Position numbers and translations under genes: made by a program
Origin: JAQBYK01 sp964499425
GTDB taxonomy: Bacteria > Patescibacteriota > Gracilibacteria > UBA1369 > LOWO2-01-FULL-3
Length of the DNA stretch: 36,051 bases
Direction: 5' to 3'
Assembly: GCA_964499425.1 (NCBI GenBank)
Contig: CAZCLD010000008.1
Span: 1 to 36,051, forward strand
Notes under the pieces: generated by a model
The model's input: the letters and a program-made list of their open reading frames with translations, nothing else
Databases searched by the model: none
Told to the model about the DNA's origin: nothing
Part shown: piece after piece, positions 16,036 to 24,699 of the stretch
How positions within the stretch are numbered: the first letter of the stretch is position 1
Layout of the letters: each line of letters opens with the position of its first letter

Positions 16036-17654
16036 TAACAAAAGGAACACCAGCTGGGGCACCGGGAGAAGCACCAAAATCCGCTGAAACAACAGCAAAA
16101 GCAGTGCCAACAAACCCAAAGCAAAGATATTCACAAGCTCACGAGACGGCTAATGTACTGTTGGACGCCGAAAAAAATCGGGAAATTAAGCGACTTAGGG
16201 AAGTCATCAAGGACGCCAAAAAGGTAGTGGTGAAGATGTTCAGAAAAAAAAGAATAAAGCTTCATACAAACAGAGGAGAAGTGGAAATGAAAACTATGGA
16301 ATACATCCTCAAGTATCCATTTATTGAATTTGAAGAAGATTGGATAGCAGATATTAGGGCCATTAAGGAGACTGGAGAGGAGAAAACAAAAAAAATAGTG
16401 GAAATTAGTGAAAAATATGGTTCTTACAAGCCAAACAAAACAGGTACAGGAAAAATAAACGAAACCGTTCTAATAACCGAAGCCTACTTAGACAAAATGA
16501 GCAAAGAAGAGGGTTGGATAACACCAGCTGTACTAGCTGAAATGTCCAACAGCCTAAGCGCCAAAGCTAGCATCATTTCAGAGCTTCTCGCAGAAACGAA
16601 AAATAGAGACATACTCGATGCCCTAAGGTGGTCTCTGGGTATATCTAAGACCGCCATGGTTGAGGCGAAAGAAAAGGCTCTTACAACACTCAAAAAAGAA
16701 GTAGAGCAATACCCAAATGGAGAGCTGATAGATGCCATTTGGATGATTTTAGCTTTCAGCGAGAAAGACGTTCGCATGGAGATAGCCCGACATTACAAAG
16801 CAACAAACCCAGATCAACTTGATGCCTTCCTCAGGGATGGTAATGCCAGAGGAGTCTACAGTCCTGACGAGATGAAAGACCTAGGCATGGGTTTCAAACA
16901 AGGAGAAGAAGCAAAACTTGCGGATCTGTTTAGATCAGCTCACGATTTCACAGAAAAAGAAAAGGAAATGCTTTCCAAGTCACATGGATCCACTAATAGG
17001 GCGGCAGATCTAATGACCGGCGAAAACTTTTTGGTGTTACTTGGATATGCCGCATCGGGTCTTACTGTACTTGCCAATATTGGAGTAGGAATATCCACCA
17101 TGATAAGGGACAAAGACTACACTCCTGAAAGAGCTGTCAGAATAGTTGCCAACAAAAATGTAATAGGAGGTCTTCTCGGTTGGAAGGTGCTAGATCATAT
17201 AAGAAGTGGTAAAAAAGGCGGACAAACCTTGGCAGGTAAGGCGAAAAGAGAAAATCTTGCCAGAATGCAGGCCATACAAGCCCTAAGTGTCGAAAAGAGA
17301 GGAAATCCACTTTGGAAAGAATGGGATGGCTTTTTCAGTAGCGCTGATCATTCAGGATCAAAAGCATTCTGCGATTTCGTAGGCGCAAATAAGACAAAAA
17401 AAGGAGAATTCCCAGAAAAGAAATTTACCGCAAAAAGATTCAGAGAATATTTGAAAGAACAATCAACAGCAGAAAAGCCAGCAAACGAAGATCTGGACTA
17501 CGCTGATCTCCTAAGAAAATTTGACGGTACTCTTGGAAATTCAGATTCAAAATCAATTCGTTCTTTAGCTAAGGTCTTCGACTATTTCAAAATAGACGGA
17601 GCTCAGGCTGAAACTAACTATGGTAAAGCAATGAAGGCAGTAGCAACCGTATAA
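16032..17654 (+). CDS. Helical 540-residue cluster protein with one possible membrane segment (unrecognised)
   Basis: I do not recognise this protein. It has a Pro/Ala-rich N terminus (about 35 residues), a long charged helical region with repeated alpha-hairpin character (ISELLAETKNRDILDALRW, IDAIWMILAFSEKDVRMEIA), one hydrophobic segment at about residues 335-360 (FLVLLGYAASGLTVLANIGVGI) and a basic helical C-terminal part. There is no signal peptide and no catalytic motif that I can see. It starts inside the stop codon of the previous gene (ATGA) and is followed by the next start two bases after its own stop, so the genes are translated as a unit. Confidence 0.8.
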   Translation: MITKGTPAGAPGEAPKSAETTAKAVPTNPKQRYSQAHETANVLLDAEKNREIKRLREVIKDAKKVVVKMFRKKRIKLHTNRGEVEMKTMEYILKYPFIEFEEDWIADIRAIKETGEEKTKKIVEISEKYGSYKPNKTGTGKINETVLITEAYLDKMSKEEGWITPAVLAEMSNSLSAKASIISELLAETKNRDILDALRWSLGISKTAMVEAKEKALTTLKKEVEQYPNGELIDAIWMILAFSEKDVRMEIARHYKATNPDQLDAFLRDGNARGVYSPDEMKDLGMGFKQGEEAKLADLFRSAHDFTEKEKEMLSKSHGSTNRAADLMTGENFLVLLGYAASGLTVLANIGVGISTMIRDKDYTPERAVRIVANKNVIGGLLGWKVLDHIRSGKKGGQTLAGKAKRENLARMQAIQALSVEKRGNPLWKEWDGFFSSADHSGSKAFCDFVGANKTKKGEFPEKKFTAKRFREYLKEQSTAEKPANEDLDYADLLRKFDGTLGNSDSKSIRSLAKVFDYFKIDGAQAETNYGKAMKAVATV

Positions 17655-17656
17655 AC

Positions 17657-18361
17657 ATGGAACAAGATCCAAATCAAAATGAGGAACAGGCAGAGCAAGA
17701 AAACCCTGAAAAGCAGGGGCCTCAGTCTGTAGACAGCACTGTTGGAGATGAGCAGGTTGGAGGACAAGAGGAAGCTGCAACACCGCAGGACGAAAGCTCG
17801 CAATATGAAGAGGAACAAGGAAAAGCCATTGCATCTGGGTTAAGTGATTTTTCCGGTGGTCCCAAAAAACCTGAAGAAAAAGCACCAGAAGAAGGAGAAG
17901 GAGGCGGAGGCGGAGAGGAAGCAACCGCAGCACCAGGCCCAGGAATACCAGACAGGCCAATGCAAATGCCCAATGTCCCCAAGCCGGCACCGGCAACCGG
18001 AGCAAGGCCAAGACAAAGAGCGGGAACTCAAGTAGCCGCACCAGGGGATAAAGCTCCAGCGCCAAACAGAGTAGTGACAGGTCCGGGAGGTACAAGAACA
18101 AGAGGCAAAGCCACCGGCCCAAATGGAACTTATAAGCTATCTCCCGAAGGAGAAGACAATTTAATAAGATCTGCCGCAATCAGAAAACCGGCAGTTCCAG
18201 CAAGCACAGCAAAGCAACAGGAAGGTAAAAAGAAAGGGAAGGCTGGAAGAAAGGTAGCCATAGGTACAGCAGCAGCAGGTGCGTTAGGACTTGGAAAAGG
18301 CATGACCGGTAGCGCAGCAAGCTTCTCAATACTACAAACAATAATCGACTTACTGACGTAA
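17657..18361 (+). CDS. Disordered Pro/Gly/Glu-rich cluster protein with hydrophobic C terminus (unrecognised)
   Basis: This 234-residue protein is mostly low-complexity: Gln/Glu-rich at the start (EQDPNQNEEQAEQENPEKQ), then Gly/Glu runs, then a Pro/Ala/Arg-rich stretch. The last 45 residues are a Lys-rich patch followed by a Gly/Ala hydrophobic segment (VAIGTAAAGALGLGKGMTG) and a final hydrophobic helix (FSILQTIIDLL). It may be a tether or linker protein that contacts the membrane through its C terminus. No homologous family is evident. It starts two bases after the previous stop, and its TAA stop shares a base with the next ATG (TAATG). Confidence 0.75.
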   Translation: MEQDPNQNEEQAEQENPEKQGPQSVDSTVGDEQVGGQEEAATPQDESSQYEEEQGKAIASGLSDFSGGPKKPEEKAPEEGEGGGGGEEATAAPGPGIPDRPMQMPNVPKPAPATGARPRQRAGTQVAAPGDKAPAPNRVVTGPGGTRTRGKATGPNGTYKLSPEGEDNLIRSAAIRKPAVPASTAKQQEGKKKGKAGRKVAIGTAAAGALGLGKGMTGSAASFSILQTIIDLLT

Positions 18362-20904
18362 TGTTTAGAACAAAAACCAAAAATTTAGCAAAAACCGCAA
18401 TAAAGATCTTTCTCGTAAGTTTGATTCTATCGCTAAGTTTATCCTCAAATGTAAGTTACGCAGCTGGTGATTGTCCACTGGGAGTAAAGAAAGCAGGCGA
18501 CAACATACCTGGTGATTCGTCTGATCAAGGAAAAACATGTACATACGCCGCGGAACTAAAAGAATGCCCTAACACATTTTCCGGGGGATTTAAAGATGGA
18601 GAAACTAAATGTACAAAAACCGGTTCAGGATCCAAAGCAAACGAACAAGCAGTAAAACAAGCACAATTCTTCGTGGGCCTCCAAAAAGCCCTAAACCGCC
18701 TAATATGGCCCATCCTTACACTAATAGGCGGACTTATGGACAACAGCCTGCTATTTGGAAACGGCATGGAAGAAAAACTAAGAGACATATGGATACCTAT
18801 TAGAAATTTGGTAAACATACTTTTTGTAATAGTCCTGGTAGGAATAGCGCTCTACAACGTGCTGGGTCTCGGAGATGAAAACGGTCAATATTCCATAAAA
18901 TCGGCACTACCCAAAATTATTATTGGAATAATAGCTATCAATTTCTCATTCTTAGCCATCAAGGTATTTCTGGATACGATCAATGTCCTGACAGTTTCCG
19001 TATTTGCGCTGCCTGGTCAGGTATCAGGTGGATTAGATGAGATAATCAAGCAAGATAAGGATAGTGAAGAAAGAAAAGAATACGAAGAAAAATTATGCGC
19101 GAATATCCAGGGTGAGTCATACCAGGAATTTAAAAGCAAAGACCAGGATCAAAAAATAACAGACGCCACAAATAGAATTAATGAAATGCACGCTCGTGAG
19201 CAACTTGGTGACAAATACTCAAAAGATATACATGGGGGCATGGACTTCATAGCCCTAAAAGCTGCGATTGCTGAATCAGATCCCAAAAAAGGTGCAGAAA
19301 AAGCAGCTGAATTTGAGAAAAAAGTAGAGAGGGCAATGAAGGGACAATTCTGTAATGGAGGCGAGCTTTCAGAAGAAGCGCTAATCGTCCTAAGTAAATG
19401 GGACTCTCGCAATGCTGCTCTCGCTATGGCACTCTCGATGGGGCAAATCATCCAATATCAGGATATACACCCAGAAAGTCTAAAAGATGTTTCAAAACTA
19501 GCAATCGGCACGCTCTTTTCCTTTTTTATGTATTTGATATTTACAATCTCCTTCCTAGCACTATTTATAGTGCTACTGGCGAGATTAGTTGTGATGTGGG
19601 TTAGCATTGCGGTTTCACCAGTACTCTTGTTAATGATGGCCGCCCCAACTGTGAAAGAAAAAATGGGTGGGTTCAAGATCCTAACGGATAACTTTGTAAA
19701 CCTTGCGATAGCACCGCTTATAATTGGGCTTTCAATGACTGTGGGGTGGATTATGCTCAACGCTCTACAAGGTATTGAGTCCTTTAACAAGGGAAATGCT
19801 ATGTACTTGGAACCGGGAGGAATACCAGTCGTGGGGTTAAGTAACATACAGGACTTGGTAGTTGCCCTGGGAACAGTAGCAATTATATGGTCCGGAGTCT
19901 TTGGTGCAGCAGAGGGAACGATCGCAGACAAAGCAACAGGCTTCTTAAAGGACCAAGCTCAAAGAGCCGGAAAATTCATTGGTACTCTCCCACTCAAACA
20001 TACTCCACTCATCCCCGTAAATGTGCCAGGTGCTGAGGGCGAGAGATTTAGTGCTGCCGAAATAGGAGATGCCCTGAGGACGGCGACACAGATAGACACC
20101 GGTAGACTTTCAAGGCTTCTCAAGCCCGACAAAGTAAGACCAGATACACTTGGGAACGAAGAGAAAGTAAAAACTGCTAAAGATCTTGGAGGATATCTCA
20201 GGGGATTAGGAGACGACATAACAAGTACGCAGACCATACAAAAACTAAAAGAACTATCACAAAGAAAAATAAACAAACCTCTATGGGACAAGCTCGACAC
20301 GGCCCAAAGGACTGCAGTTCAGACGTTTGTCGATAGTGAGCATAAACCAGCTGACGTAAAAGCACTATTAGGAACTAAAGGAATAAAAGGCACACACAAG
20401 TTAGATCTAGGAGAAGGAGATCGAAAACCAAAACCAACCGGTGGAGCAGCCGCCGCCGCTGGCACAGTTAAACCACCGACAATTACACGAGCAACAAAAG
20501 CAACTGCTATAGGAGCAGCAGGGAAAACAATGGCTGACCACATAGATAGCGGAAACGCTGCAGATAAACCGGCAGCATTAGCGCGAGCAGAAAACGAATA
20601 CAACACAGGTTTAGAAATGCTCGGTCAAAGATTAGGTGCTATAGATTCTCAGGGAGGAAAAGCTAAGCCAGAAGATGTTGCAAGAATAAAAGAGATTATA
20701 TCCGGTAATCTAACCATAAAACCAGAGGGAGGCACTCCAGCAGCACCCACTGCAGATCAGGTTAAGGCAGCGATAGGGGACGCAGCGTATAAGACACTGG
20801 AAAAAGCGATGGGTGGGAGCAAGGAAAAGCTGGAAGCAGCCCTACAGGAAGGAGCAAATCCAACACCTGAGCCTCCAGCGGCCCCACCAGCCCCTGCCCC
20901 CTAA
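18361..20904 (+). CDS. VirB6/TrbL-like polytopic membrane protein with long cytoplasmic-type tail
   Basis: The protein has 847 residues. A signal peptide (about residues 1-34, ending VSYA|AG) precedes a short Cys-containing exterior segment. Membrane helices lie at about 111-131, 148-169, 183-205, 385-405, 408-430, 446-468 and 494-512. The block LARLVVMWVSIAVSPVLLLMMAAP followed by a conserved loop and NFVNLAIAPLIIGLSMTVGWIML is the pattern of the VirB6/TrbL inner-membrane channel proteins of type IV secretion systems. The remaining about 330 residues are soluble and end in a Pro/Ala-rich tail. VirB6 proteins form part of the substrate path through the inner membrane, so this gene is the best evidence that the cluster is a secretion or conjugation-like system. 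No VirB4, VirB8 or VirD4 is seen in the window. Confidence 0.75.
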   Translation: MFRTKTKNLAKTAIKIFLVSLILSLSLSSNVSYAAGDCPLGVKKAGDNIPGDSSDQGKTCTYAAELKECPNTFSGGFKDGETKCTKTGSGSKANEQAVKQAQFFVGLQKALNRLIWPILTLIGGLMDNSLLFGNGMEEKLRDIWIPIRNLVNILFVIVLVGIALYNVLGLGDENGQYSIKSALPKIIIGIIAINFSFLAIKVFLDTINVLTVSVFALPGQVSGGLDEIIKQDKDSEERKEYEEKLCANIQGESYQEFKSKDQDQKITDATNRINEMHAREQLGDKYSKDIHGGMDFIALKAAIAESDPKKGAEKAAEFEKKVERAMKGQFCNGGELSEEALIVLSKWDSRNAALAMALSMGQIIQYQDIHPESLKDVSKLAIGTLFSFFMYLIFTISFLALFIVLLARLVVMWVSIAVSPVLLLMMAAPTVKEKMGGFKILTDNFVNLAIAPLIIGLSMTVGWIMLNALQGIESFNKGNAMYLEPGGIPVVGLSNIQDLVVALGTVAIIWSGVFGAAEGTIADKATGFLKDQAQRAGKFIGTLPLKHTPLIPVNVPGAEGERFSAAEIGDALRTATQIDTGRLSRLLKPDKVRPDTLGNEEKVKTAKDLGGYLRGLGDDITSTQTIQKLKELSQRKINKPLWDKLDTAQRTAVQTFVDSEHKPADVKALLGTKGIKGTHKLDLGEGDRKPKPTGGAAAAAGTVKPPTITRATKATAIGAAGKTMADHIDSGNAADKPAALARAENEYNTGLEMLGQRLGAIDSQGGKAKPEDVARIKEIISGNLTIKPEGGTPAAPTADQVKAAIGDAAYKTLEKAMGGSKEKLEAALQEGANPTPEPPAAPPAPAP

Positions 20905-20909
20905 CCCTA

Positions 20910-20938
20910 TTGCCTAAAAAGCAGTCAGTTGATAAACT
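20910..20938 (+). promoter_or_regulatory. Extended -10 promoter before the 1224-residue cluster protein
   Basis: TTGCCT (20910-20915) and TAAACT (20933-20938) are 17 bp apart, with TGA directly before the -10. The ATG is 21 bases further on, so the leader is about 15 bases without a Shine-Dalgarno site. This would give the second half of the cluster an internal promoter. Confidence 0.55.
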
Positions 20939-20959
20939 CCGATATTACCTATCATTTAG

Positions 20960-23900
20960 ATGAAAACAGCAAAAGTCAAAGAAGAAAAAAGCTCTGCAAA
21001 CCTCCTTACTCCGGAGCAGGAACGACACGCTAAAGAACTCGAGGGCATGGCGGGACAACCTCATGCAAAGCAATTAGCAGCTCAATTACGCAAGGGCAAA
21101 ATCGAGCCTAAAACTTTCAAAGAGGCAAGGGAGATACTGAGGGATCCTAATAAGATGAAGGACGACAATTACAAGCGCTTCATCAAAGCTCTGGCAAAAG
21201 GACAATTCCCAAATAAAGCCAAAAGTGCAAGCCGATTCATCAAGGCCCTGCAGGGCTCTGAAAAAGAAAGGGAGTATGCAGAGGAGGTATTAGAAGACCT
21301 CAGTCTTGATAGCTCAGGGCCTCTTTCCAAACGCCAAGAAAAAGCCCACTTAAAAAAACTCACAGATTTAAGACAAGAACAAGTTGCAAAAGAAACTCTC
21401 ACTCAGACATCTGCATCAACAGGCACGATAACAACAAGTGCTGATCTACGTTCAAGAATTTCCAAGGCAGCAGAAACATCAGAGTTATTGGAGGGTAACT
21501 GGGAATTAGAACAATTTGATCCAGAACAAGCTAAAAAAATAACCGCGCTCATGAGGAAGAGGCAAGATGTTCAAGGAAAATATGCCCAAAAATTCGAAGA
21601 ACTCAGAGTAGCACAGTCCGCAGATCCGCTGGACGAAGTAGCTGTAAAAAGATTGGAAAAAGCCCTTCGAGACTTAGACGCAGAAAACGAAAAAATCCAA
21701 AAAGAATACAAAAAGGAAAATGCAAAAGCTCTGCAGTACATTGAAAGAAACGCCAAACGCAAAGAAAAAATAGACAGATTAGAAACCTTGGAAACAGGAA
21801 TCCCTCTTAACAAAAAGGGAGTAAAAATAAGAATAAAAACACCAGATGAAGAAGGAAACATAGACGAAGAAAGAGAAGTGGAGATAACAGTAAAAGAAGG
21901 AGGAATCACTTTCGACAATGATAGAACGGATCTCGAACCACAAGCACCAGGATCAATACAAATCACCATGATCAATGAAAATGGGGAGGAGGAAGATCCA
22001 AGAAATACAAAAAACATTGCTAGTCATCTCAACGCATACGGCGCCTACGAAGACATTCAGGATTTGTCCCAACTAAACCAAGAACTTAAGCAGCAGACTG
22101 GTGAAACAGACCTAAGCGAAGGTATGGAATTTGCAATTAAGGAGCCTGCGATAGATCAATTTGGAAAAGAGATTAACCAAACCAAAAAGATCAAAATAGA
22201 AAAAATCGACAGAGAAAATGGCAAGATTGTTCTCGATAAAGCAGTTATTGCAACGCCAAAAGAGTGGATATCTCTTTCAGTTCACCCCAAATTATATGTA
22301 ACTCGTATTCAACGAGAGTTTAATTATGGGCAGTTTGCTAAACTCGTAAAGCAACACCAATATCAAACCGATATATCAACTCAAAGATTGGATGAGCTTC
22401 TTGAAGAGAAAGATCTCAAGCCTCTTGATGAAGGTGAGGAAGGGAAAGTTTGGTATTTGGACGACACAGGCAAAAGAAGAGAAGGAACTCTTTCAAAAGA
22501 TGAAGGTGAATATGAGCTTGAACAAGCGGATATTCGTGAAACTGACTACCCAGATTATGAGGAGCTAGTTCAGGCAGGTGTCCCTCTTCACATAGCTGCT
22601 GCACATCAAGCTAAAACCCGAGAAAGAGACGCAAACAACAAAACTTGGAAACGCAAAAAAATCAAAACGAGAAATCTCTTAGACATGGCTAATAAAGGAA
22701 ATATGGCTTCGGCAGGAGATGAAACTGCAAGCACAGGTGCTGGAGCCACAACCACTACTTCAGACGTAGATCCGGATCTGGGCACTGACACAACCCCAAC
22801 CCCAGATGGGGAAGGGGGGGGGGCCGGTTCAAAACCAGATGAAGAAGGAGAAAAGTCAAAAGCGGGAAAAGAAACAAGAGTACACGATGAGGCACTCGAT
22901 TATGATGAAATATTCAAGGCAGGGGGGATGGAAAAAAAGGATAGAAGTGTCCTAAAGGAAATGTGGAACAATACAAGATTCTTAAGTGGTAGTGACATTT
23001 GGGAAATGGGCAAAGCAATGTGGGAATACTACGAACGTCGTTGGGAAAGGCGACAAAAAGAAAGGTATTCAAGCATTGGAACCGATTTGCCATTTTTTGC
23101 ACCTGAAATGAAACGCATCAATCAAGCCGCCGAAAACGAGGAGGTGAATCAATTTAAGGAAACATTCGAGCAATTTGGTGTGTTTGAAATCCAAGAGAGA
23201 TTAAAGAAAACTCGAAACCGAGATGAATTGAAAGCCGCGCTCATAGTTCTATCAGATAAGGGGCAACTCCGCTGGGATGATATTGATTTTTGGCGCAATC
23301 TAAACAGGTTCGTAGACGCATCAGTAGCAATTCCAATCCCCTCTAATGGAGACCCAAATACACGTGTGAGTGAAAAGGATGAAAGGACTGGCTTTGATTT
23401 TTTGCAGGGAGCAATCGATTCGTTATGGGGAGAGGGAACATATAACGATTATTTCAACAAAAACAAGGGAGCCTACCAGAGTAATGCAAAAGGTTTCTAC
23501 GAAGAGGGTAAACAGCTCGAGGGTGTTGAGGGTGGTCACGGTCGCAGACTTGCAACACTACTGGCCATGCATAAACGTGGAGAATTCGTTGATCCACATG
23601 AATATGAAGGCCTAATTCTTCATTCAATAGAATTCGGGAAGGCTCGCATGCAACAAAAAATATACTACATGGTTGAAGGTGTAGCGGCAGCGAATATGCA
23701 TGGGCACACCATTCTACCATTCGATCGAATGGCCCACATAAATTCAGAAATGCTTACAAGATTTCCTCTATTAGAATATCTCTGCGCCAGTGTCAAAAGG
23801 CCTGATGGTAAAGAACACCGTTTCACGATTGACGATTACAAAAGATGGATTCGTGGCTGGGATGAAGGACAACCCATGAATCCAGAAAAATGCCGTCCAG

Positions 23901-24634
23901 GTGCGAAAGTTGATGAATTCATGTGGAAGTATATTCTCCCAAGTGATGAAACCCAAAACCGCATCAACAAAGTACTCCGTAACGGTGAAATGCTCGACCA
24001 CGATGATATGTTTGCCTACCTGCCTCCAGCTACGGAGACCGTCATTACGGACGCCACAAAGTCCACTACAGGTTCCAAGAAGTTCTTGACGGTGGAAGGT
24101 TATGCCAACGGATTTCCCGGATTCAGCCAATACTTACGTAGCCAAGCAGAAAGCGACAATAGGGACAAATTAAGAGAAGGAATCAAATCTTATGTTCGTT
24201 ATGAGGGGATTATCACAAATAGATTTGAAAAAGGAGACAAGAGTTACCAGAGATTTGACTGGTCCACGTTGAATAGTGGGACTATAAATACTCCAGACAG
24301 ACCACCCCAGTTATTTATCGATCAAACAAATCAACTCATAGAACAAATAGTACAGGCCTACGGAGATCAAAAACTAATAGATACATATACGCTCCTCAGA
24401 GAAGAAACAGGAGATATCCATTCAGACAAAGATGAGATGGACAGGCAAAAACGCATCAATCAAGCCTTTCGTAATTTTGGAACACTCTTCACCAACGTAG
24501 TAAAAAGAGATGGAGGGGAAAAAATGTCGAAAATAACAGAAAGCGCTAATCTCGAAGGATTACCATTTGGAGTTCCTGAGGAGGTAATCGCACAAAGAAA
24601 AGCGGCATATCAAGACAATATGGAGCTCGGATAA
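20960..24634 (+). CDS. 1224-residue soluble cluster protein (unrecognised)
   Basis: This very large protein has no signal peptide or membrane helix that I can see. Residues 1 to about 270 are Lys/Glu-rich and helical, probably coiled coil. About 280-460 looks beta-rich, with two related segments around GVKIRIKTPDEEG and GMEFAIKEPAIDQFGKEI followed by TRIQREFNYGQFAKLVKQ. A disordered Thr/Asp/Gly linker lies at about 585-640. From about 645 to the end is a second large, mostly helical domain with many Trp and Tyr residues (WEYYERRWERRQKERY, LEGVEGGHGRRLATLLAMHKRGEFV, FDRMAHINSEMLTRFP). No enzyme motif is obvious. A run of ten G bases in the linker (22814-22823) could slip. It lies between the VirB6-like gene and the RelA/SpoT-like gene on the same strand. 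Confidence 0.8.
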   Translation: MKTAKVKEEKSSANLLTPEQERHAKELEGMAGQPHAKQLAAQLRKGKIEPKTFKEAREILRDPNKMKDDNYKRFIKALAKGQFPNKAKSASRFIKALQGSEKEREYAEEVLEDLSLDSSGPLSKRQEKAHLKKLTDLRQEQVAKETLTQTSASTGTITTSADLRSRISKAAETSELLEGNWELEQFDPEQAKKITALMRKRQDVQGKYAQKFEELRVAQSADPLDEVAVKRLEKALRDLDAENEKIQKEYKKENAKALQYIERNAKRKEKIDRLETLETGIPLNKKGVKIRIKTPDEEGNIDEEREVEITVKEGGITFDNDRTDLEPQAPGSIQITMINENGEEEDPRNTKNIASHLNAYGAYEDIQDLSQLNQELKQQTGETDLSEGMEFAIKEPAIDQFGKEINQTKKIKIEKIDRENGKIVLDKAVIATPKEWISLSVHPKLYVTRIQREFNYGQFAKLVKQHQYQTDISTQRLDELLEEKDLKPLDEGEEGKVWYLDDTGKRREGTLSKDEGEYELEQADIRETDYPDYEELVQAGVPLHIAAAHQAKTRERDANNKTWKRKKIKTRNLLDMANKGNMASAGDETASTGAGATTTTSDVDPDLGTDTTPTPDGEGGGAGSKPDEEGEKSKAGKETRVHDEALDYDEIFKAGGMEKKDRSVLKEMWNNTRFLSGSDIWEMGKAMWEYYERRWERRQKERYSSIGTDLPFFAPEMKRINQAAENEEVNQFKETFEQFGVFEIQERLKKTRNRDELKAALIVLSDKGQLRWDDIDFWRNLNRFVDASVAIPIPSNGDPNTRVSEKDERTGFDFLQGAIDSLWGEGTYNDYFNKNKGAYQSNAKGFYEEGKQLEGVEGGHGRRLATLLAMHKRGEFVDPHEYEGLILHSIEFGKARMQQKIYYMVEGVAAANMHGHTILPFDRMAHINSEMLTRFPLLEYLCASVKRPDGKEHRFTIDDYKRWIRGWDEGQPMNPEKCRPGAKVDEFMWKYILPSDETQNRINKVLRNGEMLDHDDMFAYLPPATETVITDATKSTTGSKKFLTVEGYANGFPGFSQYLRSQAESDNRDKLREGIKSYVRYEGIITNRFEKGDKSYQRFDWSTLNSGTINTPDRPPQLFIDQTNQLIEQIVQAYGDQKLIDTYTLLREETGDIHSDKDEMDRQKRINQAFRNFGTLFTNVVKRDGGEKMSKITESANLEGLPFGVPEEVIAQRKAAYQDNMELG

Positions 24635-24650
24635 TAATCACCTTCAATCC

Positions 24651-24679
24651 TTGACCGCCAACCTGTTATGTGCTTTAAT
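24651..24679 (+). promoter_or_regulatory. Extended -10 promoter before the last cluster gene
   Basis: TTGACC (24651-24656) and TTTAAT (24674-24679) are 17 bp apart, each five of six to consensus, with TGC directly before the -10. The predicted transcript starts about 14 bases before the ATG at 24700, which argues for that ATG rather than the in-frame TTG at 24691. Confidence 0.65.
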
Positions 24680-24699
24680 ATGCACTCATTTTGCATATT

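Noticed and set aside
24691..24693. TTG at 24691 as the start of the 861-residue protein gene
   Set aside because: The promoter at 24651-24679 and the ATG nine bases later make the ATG at 24700 the simpler choice.
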